From: Deltaproteobacteria bacterium
GTDB taxonomy: Bacteria > Desulfobacterota > Desulfuromonadia > Geobacterales > Pseudopelobacteraceae
Direction: 5' to 3'
NCBI GenBank assembly: GCA_021779135.1
Contig: JAJYBH010000018.1
Location: forward strand, 1-36,466
DNA: 36,466 nucleotides
Below, one piece after another: positions 8,167-15,088 of this stretch (positions within the stretch are counted from its first letter, which is position 1; every line of letters begins with the position of its first letter). The notes under the pieces were generated by a model, which made no database searches, had not been told where the DNA came from, and was given only the letters and a program-made list of their open reading frames with translations. The translations under genes and the position numbers were made by a program.

Positions 8167-9417
8167 CTACACCAGCAGCGAAACCGGCTTTTCCAGGATG
8201 CCCCGCAGTTCCGCCAGGAAGCGGGCCGCATAGGCGCCATCGATGACGCGGTGATCGCTGGACAGGGTTACGCGCATCGTTGCGGCAGCATGCAGCTGGC
8301 CATTGCGAACAACCGGCCGCTCGGTGACGGCGCCTGCCGCCAGGATGGCCGTCTGTCCTGGCATGATCAGGGCGGTAAAATCATCCACACCATACATGCC
8401 CAGGTTTGATATCGAGAAGGACGCGCCGCTCATCTCTTCGGCGGAGAGCCGCCCGTTGCGACATTTTTCAACAAGACGCGCGGTTTCAGTGCCGATCTCT
8501 GTCACCGTCAGGCTGTCGCAGCGTCTGATAACCGGCATCAACAGACCATCCGGCAGAGCCACGGCAAAGCTGATGTGCAGGCCGTCGCCGGCTGTTGAAT
8601 TCGCAGGGCAGAGCAGCGGAAAGTGCGCCAGCGCGCTGGCGCAGGCCTTTGTCAGGAGAACATTGTATCCAACCGGGTGTGATCCGGTCTTCAGCTCGCG
8701 TATGATCTCGCGGCAGGCCTCCATGTCAATTTCAACCGTGACGCTGAAATGAGGGATGGTCTGCCAGGATTGGGTGACCGCAGCCGTTATCGCCTGACGC
8801 ATGGATCTGGCCGGCTTGGCCGCAGGCTCCTCTGGCTGGGGCGGCTGAGTCGTTTCGGCGGAAGGAGCCCGAGGAGGCGTGGGCTTCTCTCCCTTCTGCG
8901 CGGATTGTGGCGGAGTAAATCCCGCCAGGTCTTCCTGGGTGATTCTTCCGTCCGGGCCGCTGCCGTGAACCTGTCCCAGATCGATGCCCTGATCGCGTGC
9001 CAGGCGGCGCACCAGGGGCGAAGCCTTCTCATGCTCCTGTTCGGTGTGGACTGCTGCTGGCTGCGGTGCGGCTGCCAGTTGCGGCGCTGCCGGAGGCTCT
9101 GGAGCAACTGGCGCTGCCGCGGGGGCGGCTGCTTCAGGCTCGTTCACGGGTGCCGCGGCAGGTTCCCCGGCGAGTTCTCCCGCTTCACCGATCAGCCCGA
9201 GTACGGTTCCGACCGGAACAAGTTCGCCCTCCTTGGCCATGGTCTTGAGCAGGACTCCTGAAGCAAAGGCCTCCAGTTCCATGACCGCCTTGTCTGTTTC
9301 CACTTCGGCAATGATGTCGCCGCGTTCGATGCGGTCGCCAACCTTCTTGCGCCAGCCGGCAAAAAGCCCCTCCGTCATGGTATCGGACAGCTTGGGCATG
9401 GTAATTTCTTTGACCAT
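8167..9417 (-). CDS. pdhC: Dihydrolipoyl acetyltransferase, E2 of pyruvate dehydrogenase
   Basis: This 416-residue acyltransferase forms the core of a 2-oxoacid dehydrogenase complex. An N-terminal lipoyl domain (about residues 1-80) carries the lipoylated Lys43 in VETDKAVMELEA. An Ala/Pro-rich linker follows. A peripheral-subunit-binding domain spans about residues 133-170 (SPLVRRLARDQGIDL, then GSGPDGRITQEDL). The catalytic domain ends with HRVIDGAYAARFL, where the His and Asp are the catalytic pair. A second Pro/Ala linker separates it from the binding domain. AAGGAG lies 7 bases before the ATG. pdhB lies 225 bases upstream, with an unusual repeat region between them. Acetoin dehydrogenase E2 is the main alternative. 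Confidence 0.92.
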   Translation of the reverse strand: MVKEITMPKLSDTMTEGLFAGWRKKVGDRIERGDIIAEVETDKAVMELEAFASGVLLKTMAKEGELVPVGTVLGLIGEAGELAGEPAAAPVNEPEAAAPAAAPVAPEPPAAPQLAAAPQPAAVHTEQEHEKASPLVRRLARDQGIDLGQVHGSGPDGRITQEDLAGFTPPQSAQKGEKPTPPRAPSAETTQPPQPEEPAAKPARSMRQAITAAVTQSWQTIPHFSVTVEIDMEACREIIRELKTGSHPVGYNVLLTKACASALAHFPLLCPANSTAGDGLHISFAVALPDGLLMPVIRRCDSLTVTEIGTETARLVEKCRNGRLSAEEMSGASFSISNLGMYGVDDFTALIMPGQTAILAAGAVTERPVVRNGQLHAAATMRVTLSSDHRVIDGAYAARFLAELRGILEKPVSLLV

Positions 9418-9447
9418 GGATAACTCCTTAGATTCAAAAAATAATTT

Positions 9448-9548
9448 GCCACAGAGTTCACAGAGCTCTCAGAGGAAAATCAAACCGATTGTTTGTCCTT
9501 TACAGATAAAACCCGATTAACCTCTGTGTCCTCTGTGCCCTCTGTGGC
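9448..9548. repeat. Imperfect long inverted repeat built of period-9 CCTCTGTG units
   Basis: Two 28-base arms (9448-9475 and 9521-9548) are inverted copies of each other with 22 of 28 matches. Each arm consists of three copies of a roughly 9-base unit (CACAGAG on one arm, CTCTGTG on the other). The mismatches fall in the two- to four-base spacers between units. The arms enclose 45 bases. The pattern looks like a dispersed noncoding repeat. It lies in the pdhB-pdhC spacer. Confidence 0.7.
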
Positions 9549-9587
9549 TAAAAGCCGTTAAAGCCTAACCCTGATAAACAGGATAAT

Positions 9588-9642
9588 TAAGTTATCAAGA
9601 TTATTTTCTGCCTGAAAAGCGCAGAAAATAATCTGTAACTTA
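9588..9642. repeat. AT-rich hairpin after pdhB
   Basis: A perfect 13-bp stem (AGATTATTTTCTG at 9598-9610 with CAGAAAATAATCT at 9622-9634) encloses an 11-base loop. It extends outward through a small bulge into TAAGTTA and TAACTTA. It begins at the pdhB stop codon and could act as a processing or partial termination signal before pdhC, or be part of the neighbouring repeat element. No clean T-run follows on the minus strand. Confidence 0.6.
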
Positions 9643-10629
9643 CTAATAACCGCCGGACAGGACGTCCCTGATTGCCTGTTTGATCGTCTCGGCCTGGGGG
9701 ATGCAAATCTTTTCGATCTTGCGCGAATAGGGCATGGGCACGTCCAGCCCGGATACGCGCCTGACCGGGGCCCGGAGCACGTCGAAACACTTTTCGAAGA
9801 TGATGGAGCTGATTTCCGCTCCCAGGCCGCAGGTGCGCCAGCATTCCTCAACCACCACGGCCCGGCCGGTCTTGCGGACCGAGGCCAGGATGGTCTCCGT
9901 ATCCAGCGGCGCCAGGCTTCTCAGGTCGACTACTTCGCAGGAAACGCCTTCCCTGGCCAACTCTTCCGCCGCCTGCAGTGCCAGGATCGTCATGCGGCCA
10001 TAACCGACGATCGTGACCTGCTCGCCCGCCCGCTTGACCTCGGCTTGGCCGATGGGCACCAGGAACTCCGGGTCTTCCGGCACTTCGCCCTTGCTGTTGT
10101 AGAGCAGCTCGTGCTCCAGGAAGATCACCGGATTGTTGTCGCGGATGGCGCTTTTCAGCAGCCCCTTGGCATCTGCCGGTGTGGCGGGGTAGAGCACGCG
10201 CATGCCGGGGCAGTGCATGAAAAAGGTCTCCAGGCTTTGGGAGTGCTGGGCGCCCAGCTGGCTGCCGCCCCCGCCCGGCATGCGGATCGTCATGGGCAGA
10301 TGGGTCTGGCCGCCGAACATGTAGCGGATCTTGGTCATGTGGTTGACGATCTGGTCCATGGCCAGCAGCGCGAAGTTGACGGTCATCAGCTCGGCCACCG
10401 GTCTCAGGCCGCCCATGGCCGCACCGATGGAAACGCCGATGATCGTGTTCTCGGAGATGGGGGTGTCCTTGACCCGCTCCTCACCGAACTCCGCCAGCAG
10501 GCCCCGTGTAACCTTGAAAGAGCCTTCGTACAAGGCCACGTCCTCACCCAGCACAAACACCGACGGATCGTGTCGCATCTCTTCCTTCAGGGCCAGATTC
10601 AACGCATCTCTATAGGTCATCTCAGACAT
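9643..10629 (-). CDS. pdhB: Pyruvate dehydrogenase E1 component, beta subunit
   Basis: This 328-residue subunit pairs with E1 alpha to form the thiamine-diphosphate-dependent decarboxylase of the complex. Typical segments are FVLGEDVALYEG near residue 25, DTPISENTIIGVSIGAAM, TVNFALLAMDQIVNH, MPGGGGSQLGAQHSQ and the C-terminal domain VDLRSLAPLDTETI. The frame is open for a further 99 codons upstream, but the real start is ATG at 10629: it has GGGAGGA in front and matches the family N-terminus (MSEMTYRDALN). The start overlaps the end of pdhA by 8 bases, implying coupled translation. Confidence 0.94.
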   Translation of the reverse strand: MSEMTYRDALNLALKEEMRHDPSVFVLGEDVALYEGSFKVTRGLLAEFGEERVKDTPISENTIIGVSIGAAMGGLRPVAELMTVNFALLAMDQIVNHMTKIRYMFGGQTHLPMTIRMPGGGGSQLGAQHSQSLETFFMHCPGMRVLYPATPADAKGLLKSAIRDNNPVIFLEHELLYNSKGEVPEDPEFLVPIGQAEVKRAGEQVTIVGYGRMTILALQAAEELAREGVSCEVVDLRSLAPLDTETILASVRKTGRAVVVEECWRTCGLGAEISSIIFEKCFDVLRAPVRRVSGLDVPMPYSRKIEKICIPQAETIKQAIRDVLSGGY

Positions 10630-11599
10630 AGATATCCTCCCACACCGCACTGTCTTCCGGCCAGGGCGACTCTTCCGCGAATTGTACGGATTCGTCAACC
10701 AGTCGTGCACAGCCGGCCTCGATGCCGTCCAGTTGTTCGCGTGTCGCGATCCCTTCCTCAAGCAGCTGGTTGGCAAAATTGGGCAGCGGGTCGCGGGCCT
10801 TCCAGACATCATGTTCGGCCGCGGAGCGGTATTTGGCCGGATCGGCCATGGAGTGCCCGCGGAAACGGTAGGTGGTCGCCTCGATGAAGTAGGGATGGCC
10901 GCTCTCGCGAACCTTTTCGGCGGCATATTTGACCGCCTTGTAGACGGCGATCACATCCATGCCATCCACCTTCTCGGAGGGAATGTCGTAGCCGCAGGTG
11001 CGCTTGTGGATGGAGGCCAGGGCCGAGGAACGGTGCACCTCGGTGCCGATGCCGTAGAAATTGTTCTCGCAGATGAACAGCACCGGCAGTTGCCAGAGTT
11101 GCGCCCAGTTGAGGGACTCGTGGAAGGTGCCCTGGTTGACCGCGCCGTCGCCGAAGAAGCAGGCGGCGATGCGGTCCTCGCCGCGGTAGCGTGCGGAAAA
11201 GGCCAGGCCGACCGAAATGGGGAACTGCCCTCCGACGATGGCGTAGCCGCCCATGAAGTTCAGGCTTGGGTCGAAGAGGTGCATGGAGCCCCCCTTGCCC
11301 TTGCAGATGCCGGTGGACTTGCCGAACAACTCGGCCATAACCCTGCGGGGATCGGCGCCCCGTACGATGGCCTGGGCATGTTCGCGATAGGCGGAGAGGA
11401 TGTAGTCATCCTTGTGCAATCCGGCCGTTGCGCCGACAGCCACCGCCTCCTGGCCGCTGTACAGGTGCAGGAAACCGGTGATATGGCCTTTGGCATACTG
11501 TTCCGCGCAGCGCTCTTCAAACTCCCGGGAAAGGAACATCTTTTCATACAGTTTGATGAGTTCCTGATCCGGCAGTACCATGCGTAATCTGGTTTGCAT
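10622..11599 (-). CDS. pdhA: Pyruvate dehydrogenase E1 component, alpha subunit
   Basis: This 325-residue subunit carries the thiamine-diphosphate motif GDGAVNQGTFHESLNWA ... FICENN (the GDG-N motif) at about residues 165-200, together with GFLHLYSGQEAVAVG and the phosphorylation-loop-like region YRFRGHSMADPAKYR. The length matches bacterial heterotetrameric E1. I chose ATG at 11599, because GGAGG sits 5 bases in front of it; GTG at 11605 would lie inside that ribosome binding site. It is the first gene of the pdhABC operon. No E3 dihydrolipoamide dehydrogenase lies in the operon, so E3 must come from elsewhere. Acetoin dehydrogenase alpha cannot be fully excluded. Confidence 0.93.
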   Translation of the reverse strand: MQTRLRMVLPDQELIKLYEKMFLSREFEERCAEQYAKGHITGFLHLYSGQEAVAVGATAGLHKDDYILSAYREHAQAIVRGADPRRVMAELFGKSTGICKGKGGSMHLFDPSLNFMGGYAIVGGQFPISVGLAFSARYRGEDRIAACFFGDGAVNQGTFHESLNWAQLWQLPVLFICENNFYGIGTEVHRSSALASIHKRTCGYDIPSEKVDGMDVIAVYKAVKYAAEKVRESGHPYFIEATTYRFRGHSMADPAKYRSAAEHDVWKARDPLPNFANQLLEEGIATREQLDGIEAGCARLVDESVQFAEESPWPEDSAVWEDIYV

Positions 11600-11691
11600 G
11601 TTCACCTCCGTGATGTTAGGCCGGTATGCTCATAACTTGGCTTTCTATTGACAGTATGGCAGATTTTCCGGAGCGAAAGAATGTAATTCAG

Positions 11692-11706
11692 CTCCTGTGA
11701 CAGGAG
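11692..11706. promoter_or_regulatory. 15-base perfect palindrome, possible operator
   Basis: CTCCTGT-G-ACAGGAG is a perfect dyad with 7-bp arms. It is in the divergent region between pdhA (minus strand) and the thioredoxin gene (plus strand), 93 bases upstream of the pdhA start and 34 bases upstream of the predicted -35 box of the plus-strand gene. The regulator is unknown. Confidence 0.4.
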
Positions 11707-11739
11707 ATGTTTCACGGCTTTTTCCGCCAGGTTCAATTC

Positions 11740-11768
11740 TTGACAAGTTTACCACAAGGCTGTTTACT
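11740..11768 (+). promoter_or_regulatory. Sigma-70-type promoter of the thioredoxin gene
   Basis: A perfect -35 box TTGACA at 11740-11745 is followed after 17 bases by TTTACT at 11763-11768, matching four of six positions of the -10 consensus. The predicted transcript begins about 45 bases before the ATG at 11821 and includes the strong AAGGAGG site. Confidence 0.55.
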
Positions 11769-11820
11769 TGAAAGGAGAAGATGATTCTGAGTCTGTTTTT
11801 TTCCGGAAGGAGGGAGAGGC

Positions 11821-12258
11821 ATGTCATCATATACGATAACCTGCAGTTCGTGCGGGACGGTAAACAGGATTCCCGCCGATAAGCAGGGAAAAACGGGACG
11901 TTGCGGCACGTGTCACAATCCCCTGCTAGCGTTGTATTTTCAACCCCAGTCACTCAACGAGCGGAGCTTTGACGACTTTGTGAAAGGCTATCATGGCCCG
12001 GTTCTGGCTGAATTCTGGGCGCCGTGGTGACCGCACTGTGTCTCGTTCGCACCGGCGGTGCGAAAGGTAGCAGAGCTGTTGGCCGGAAAAGCGGCTGTCG
12101 TGCAGATTAATACCCAGGAAAACCCCACCCTGGCGGGACGCTTTGGTGTGCGTGGCATTCCGGTTGTGTATCTGCTGAGAAACGGCGGGGTCGTCGATCA
12201 ACTGGCAGGAGCCCAGACAGCGGAAGCTCTTCTGGCCTGGTTCAGGCGTCATCAGTAA
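11821..12258 (+). CDS. Selenocysteine-containing thioredoxin with N-terminal zinc ribbon (UGA read as Sec70)
   Basis: The reading frame covers 145 residues if the TGA at 12028-12030 is read as selenocysteine. Residues 1-35 form a zinc ribbon with Cys8, Cys11, Cys28 and Cys31, as in thioredoxin 2 (TrxC). Residues 45-145 are a complete thioredoxin fold. The active site reads EFWAPW-U-PHC, with the UGA exactly where the first redox cysteine of CxxC belongs and Cys73 as the resolving residue. Downstream conserved features are intact, including the GIPVVYLLRNG cis-proline segment. A hairpin with the properties of a bacterial SECIS starts 16 bases after the UGA. AAGGAGG lies 9 bases before the ATG. 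Known biology: Sec-containing thioredoxin-like proteins occur in deltaproteobacteria. The alternative, a nonsense mutation of a TGC or TGT codon, is less likely because the 76 codons beyond the UGA are fully conserved in character. Function would be thiol-disulfide or peroxide-linked reduction in the cytoplasm. Confidence 0.85.
12046..12064 (+). promoter_or_regulatory. Bacterial SECIS-like hairpin
   Basis: TTCGCACC (12046-12053) pairs perfectly with GGTGCGAA (12057-12064) around a 3-base loop GGC. The loop lies 23 bases after the UGA codon and begins with G. Both values fit the published general properties of bacterial SECIS elements (loop about 16-37 bases from UGA, G among the first loop bases). 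It lies inside the coding sequence, as bacterial SECIS elements do. Confidence 0.7.
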
Positions 12259-12409
12259 TTGCCATCGGACGGCAAATTAAATAGGTGTAACTGCCTCGGG
12301 GGCTCGGCACCCGAAAATCCAACAACATCATTCAATGGATCGGCAGAACAGGGGTTCACCGCTGTCTCTGTCTGGTTGGACATTTCATCTCTCTCAATAA
12401 ATTTGCCGG

Positions 12410-12437
12410 TTGACTTTATACGTCAATGCCGTATATT
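12410..12437 (+). promoter_or_regulatory. Promoter and dyad operator of the toxin-antitoxin operon
   Basis: TTGACT (12410-12415) and TATATT (12432-12437) are separated by 16 bases. A dyad TATACG-(7 bases)-CGTATA at 12417-12435 fills the spacer and overlaps the -10 box, a placement typical of autorepression by an antitoxin. The toxin ATG at 12444 lies about 7 bases after the -10 box, so the transcript would be leaderless or nearly so. Confidence 0.6.
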
Positions 12438-12443
12438 TAATAC

Positions 12444-12764
12444 ATGGTCACTTTTGTCGAATCGCCACTGTTCACGAAACAGGTTCACGATTACCTGACA
12501 GATACCGAATACGGAGTCTTTCAGGAATATCTTGCCGCCAATCAAGATATGGGCGACATTGTACGCGGTTCCGGCGGGGTTCGCAAGGTGCGCTGGAGCC
12601 GTCGAGGGACCGGCAAGAGCGGCGGTGTCAGGGTACTCTATTTTGCCCGGACAGAGGCCGGGCAAATCTGGTTGCTTCTGATTTATGCCAAGAGTGCCGT
12701 TGACAGTATTCCCGGTCACATTCTCAAAGCCCTCAAAGAGGAGATGGAACATGCCACTAAATGA
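12444..12764 (+). CDS. higB: HigB/RelE-type toxin
   Basis: This 106-residue protein matches the RelE/HigB-like toxin family: it begins FVESPLFTKQVHDYL, has the basic core GVRKVRWSRRGTGKSGGVRVLYF and ends LLLIYAKSAVDSI. Such toxins are ribosome-dependent mRNA endonucleases that are neutralised by an adjacent antitoxin. The gene precedes its antitoxin, the order typical of higBA, and the two overlap by 14 bases. No Shine-Dalgarno sequence is visible before the ATG, and the promoter -10 box ends 7 bases upstream. Confidence 0.85.
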   Translation: MVTFVESPLFTKQVHDYLTDTEYGVFQEYLAANQDMGDIVRGSGGVRKVRWSRRGTGKSGGVRVLYFARTEAGQIWLLLIYAKSAVDSIPGHILKALKEEMEHATK

Positions 12765-13062
12765 AAAAGAACTGCTTGAACGTGATGCAAAGCGCAACAT
12801 CGGCGAGGAACTGATCCAGGCCGTGCGGGATCTCAAAGCTGGCAGGGTCGGGCGAGTGTCTACCATAGAAGTCTCTCCTCTGGCAGCGTCCCGTCTCAGG
12901 ATTGGCCTCTCCCAGAGTGAGTTTGCCAAGCTGCTCGGTGTGTCGCTCCGTACCCTTCAGGAGTGGGAGCAGGGGCGTCGTACGCCGTCGGGCGCGGCAA
13001 AGTCACTTATCACTATTGCCATAAAAAAACCGGATGTTTTGAAAGAGCTGCTTGCTGCCTGA
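12751..13062 (+). CDS. higA: HigA/NadS-type antitoxin with XRE helix-turn-helix
   Basis: This 103-residue protein has an N-terminal toxin-binding region (about residues 1-50) and a C-terminal XRE-type helix-turn-helix: SRLRIGLSQSEFAKLLGVS then LRTLQEWEQGRRTPSGAAK. It should neutralise the toxin and repress the operon through the dyad at 12417-12435. The start ATG at 12751 lies inside the end of the toxin gene (14-base overlap); an in-frame start at 12685 would sit deep within the toxin gene and lacks family character. Confidence 0.87.
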   Translation: MPLNEKELLERDAKRNIGEELIQAVRDLKAGRVGRVSTIEVSPLAASRLRIGLSQSEFAKLLGVSLRTLQEWEQGRRTPSGAAKSLITIAIKKPDVLKELLAA

Positions 13063-13074
13063 TTCCCCCAAATT

Positions 13075-13218
13075 TTATAGTTGATTCATCTTGATACGGC
13101 CTTTACTCATCAGGTAGAGGCCGATTATCATCGTAATAGCGCCTAAATAACCAGAATAAGCTCGCGTCAGCAGAATGCTCGCCAATACAACATTCAATCC
13201 GATCACTACCAAATACAT
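13075..13218 (-). CDS. Tiny predicted membrane protein (47 residues)
   Basis: Read on the minus strand, ATG at 13218 opens a 47-codon frame ending TAA at 13075. The product begins MYLVVIGLNVVLASILLTRAY and continues GYLGAITMIIGLYLMSKGR, giving two hydrophobic helices joined by a short polar turn and a positively charged C-terminus. AAGAGGT lies 5 bases before the ATG. It is convergent with the antitoxin gene, whose stop is 12 bases away. No family was recognised. The ribosome binding site and the two-helix pattern support translation, but the short length leaves doubt. Confidence 0.5.
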   Translation of the reverse strand: MYLVVIGLNVVLASILLTRAYSGYLGAITMIIGLYLMSKGRIKMNQL

Positions 13219-13285
13219 CGTTGACCTCTTTAGTCTTCTGTTCAACGGGGTCGGGGCACCAGCGGCTTGACCGCTGTTGCCGATG

Positions 13286-13332
13286 GTGTACGCCCGTCAT
13301 GGGCGTGAACTTATGGGGTGCAAGTCCCCTGT
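13286..13332 (+). mobile_element. Probable group II intron 5'-end relic
   Basis: The segment starts GTGTACGCCC and folds into two short hairpins: CGCCC-GTCAT-GGGCG, then GGGG-TGCAAGT-CCCC. The wording GGCGTGAACTTATGGGG followed by TGCAAGTCCCC resembles the 5' end of domain I of bacterial group II introns. The rest of an intron (reverse transcriptase gene, domains V and VI) is absent. This is a resemblance from memory, not a database match. Confidence 0.35.
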
Positions 13333-13361
13333 AAAAAAAGGCAGCCTCCGGGGAAGCTGCC
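13332..13361 (-). terminator. Intrinsic terminator (minus strand)
   Basis: On the minus strand GGCAGC and GCTGCC close a hairpin with one internal mismatch and a C/G-rich tip, directly followed by seven T residues. It is placed to end transcripts coming from the MerA-like gene, about 210 bases beyond its stop codon. Confidence 0.6.
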
Positions 13362-13569
13362 CAATACCTGTTTAAGTGCATTGATGCTGTATTAGTCTAA
13401 AACTTTATAGTCTTTTTTATCTGCCGCGAAGCGGTTTAGCTCAACCATGATCTATACCCACTGCGTCCCGGTCAGGACGGTCAAAGAGCCGAAAAGCCCG
13501 CTGGATTTTTGACCGGAGTATATGTGAGGGAATCTTTCAAGGGCGCAGGGATCAAGGGAACTGAGAGTC

Positions 13570-14982
13570 TTATTCGGCACAGCAGGAGAGCAGGCTGATA
13601 TCACGGTTGAAGCCCTGGGCGCACAGCTTGAGCCCTTCGCCGATGGAGGGATAGACATGCATCGTGGTGGCGATATCGGTCACAGTTGCCCGCATGTGCA
13701 GGGCCAGAGCAGCTTCATTGATCATGTCCGCCCCCCGGTGGCAGACCAGGTGAACCCCCAGGATCCGCCCGGTAACACGGTCGGCTATCATCTTGATCAC
13801 GCCATCGGTCTGTCCGATTACATGCGCCTTGGGTATCGCACTAACCGGCATGCAGTTGACGATGCAGTCGAAGCCGGCCTGACGTGCGCTTTCCTCGCTG
13901 TGCCCCACCATGGCTACTTCCGGGTCGGTAAAGATCGCCATCGGCGCTAGCAGATAGTCCATGGTGCACCCGCACCCCCGGTTGAACATGTCATCCACCG
14001 CAACGATACCCTCACGGGCGCCGACCGTGGCGATCATCATCTTTCCGACCACATCGCCGGCGGCCCAGATACCGTCAGCGGTTGTACACATGTTCCTGTC
14101 GGTGACGATGAATCCCTTCTCGTCCAGGGTTACGCCGGTCGTTTCCAACCCGATGCCGGCTGTGGCCGGGGCGGTGCCGACCGCCAGAAGCAGTTTTTCG
14201 CAGGTGAATTTATGGCGTCTTTCATCGACATCCGCATAAACCACGTTCAGATTCCCGAGTCTGTCCAGGGAACATATCTTCACGTTGGTTACGACCGTGA
14301 TCCCTTCCCGTGTCAGGATTTTTTCCAGCGAGGTTGACAGCTCGGGCTCGATGTTCGGTAACAGGCAGGGACCATGCTCAAGGATGGTTATCCGGCACCC
14401 CAGACGGTGGTACATCTGACCCAGTTCAACGGCGATCACGCCCCCGCCGATGATGACGAGGGAGGCCGGCAGTTCCTTCATCAGCAGGGCGCTGCGGCTG
14501 GTGTAGTAGGAACACTTCTCCATCCCCGGAATATTGGGGATGCGGGGTGTTCCTCCCACCGCGATGAGTACACGCTCGGAGCGGTAGATATGGTCGTCAC
14601 ACTCCACGGTGCGGGCATCGATGAATCGCGCGGTGCCCTTGATCAGTTCCAGGCCCTTCATGTTACCGAGAACGTTGAGATAGCGCTCCTGACGCAAGTC
14701 GGTTACCACCTTTTCGCGATGCCTGAAGAGCCGTTCCGCGTCGATGGGATGGTTGCCGTCATCGCTGTCGACTCCAATCGTGCTTCCCAGGTGGGCTTCA
14801 TGTCTGAAGAGGGCGGCATGAATGAGCGTTTTACTGGGTATGCACCCCCAGTTGATACAGGTCCCTCCCAGTACACTTTTCTCGAACATCAGTACCCGCG
14901 CACCGTAGTTGGTGGCGCGCAATGCGGCAGCAAATGCGGTGGAACCGGATCCGAGTATTATCAGGTCATATCTGGAGTTCAT
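13570..14982 (-). CDS. merA: MerA-like mercuric reductase (FAD/NAD(P)-dependent disulfide oxidoreductase)
   Basis: This 470-residue flavoprotein has an FAD-binding loop ILGSGSTAFAAALRA, the redox-active disulfide GGTCINWGCIPSK (Cys42 and Cys47), an NAD(P)-binding loop VIIGGGVIAVELGQMYHRLG, the FAD segment WAAGDVVG, and a C-terminal tail HVYPSIGEGLKL ... LSCCAE. The vicinal cysteines Cys467-Cys468 and the tail tyrosine are hallmarks of mercuric reductase, which transfers Hg(II) between these cysteines and the active-site pair before reducing it to Hg(0). The N-terminal metal-binding (HMA) domain is absent, as in many MerA proteins. ATG at 14982 is preceded by GAAGAGAG. Dihydrolipoamide dehydrogenase is unlikely because of the C-terminal CC pair. 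No merR, merT or merP is adjacent. Confidence 0.8.
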   Translation of the reverse strand: MNSRYDLIILGSGSTAFAAALRATNYGARVLMFEKSVLGGTCINWGCIPSKTLIHAALFRHEAHLGSTIGVDSDDGNHPIDAERLFRHREKVVTDLRQERYLNVLGNMKGLELIKGTARFIDARTVECDDHIYRSERVLIAVGGTPRIPNIPGMEKCSYYTSRSALLMKELPASLVIIGGGVIAVELGQMYHRLGCRITILEHGPCLLPNIEPELSTSLEKILTREGITVVTNVKICSLDRLGNLNVVYADVDERRHKFTCEKLLLAVGTAPATAGIGLETTGVTLDEKGFIVTDRNMCTTADGIWAAGDVVGKMMIATVGAREGIVAVDDMFNRGCGCTMDYLLAPMAIFTDPEVAMVGHSEESARQAGFDCIVNCMPVSAIPKAHVIGQTDGVIKMIADRVTGRILGVHLVCHRGADMINEAALALHMRATVTDIATTMHVYPSIGEGLKLCAQGFNRDISLLSCCAE

Positions 14983-15088
14983 GCATACTCTCTTCGACTC
15001 TGCCAGCATGTCGCACGCAGAAATGGAATTTCTTCACTCTGTAAGGCTGTTACTCCGGCAACCTCTTGTACAAGCCGCTGGAGCGACT

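Larger units (their letters stand above)
13219..13569. other. 351-base intergenic region
   Basis: This gap lies between the tiny membrane protein and the end of the MerA-like gene. It contains a group II intron-like 5' fragment at 13286-13332 and a minus-strand terminator at 13332-13361. From 13382 to 13569 I see only short hairpins (for example CCGC-GAA-GCGG) and no convincing gene. Confidence 0.5.

Noticed and set aside
10630-10926. N-terminal extension of pdhB
   Set aside because: Lies within pdhA in another frame and does not resemble E1 beta; ATG at 10629 has a strong ribosome binding site.
8167-11599. Acetoin dehydrogenase operon
   Set aside because: Subunit sizes are similar, but no acetoin-specific genes (acoR, acoX, acoK) are present; pyruvate dehydrogenase is the simpler call, though not proven.
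12028-12030. UGA as a simple nonsense mutation in a thioredoxin pseudogene
   Set aside because: No other lesion in the frame, UGA sits exactly on the redox Cys codon and a SECIS-like hairpin follows. It remains the alternative to be tested.
13103-13381. 92-codon minus-strand frame over the intergenic region
   Set aside because: It crosses the terminator hairpin and intron-like fragment, has no ribosome binding site and low-complexity character.
13570-14982. Dihydrolipoamide dehydrogenase (E3) for the pdh operon
   Set aside because: The C-terminal CC pair and tail match MerA, and the gene is separated from pdhABC by several other genes on both strands.
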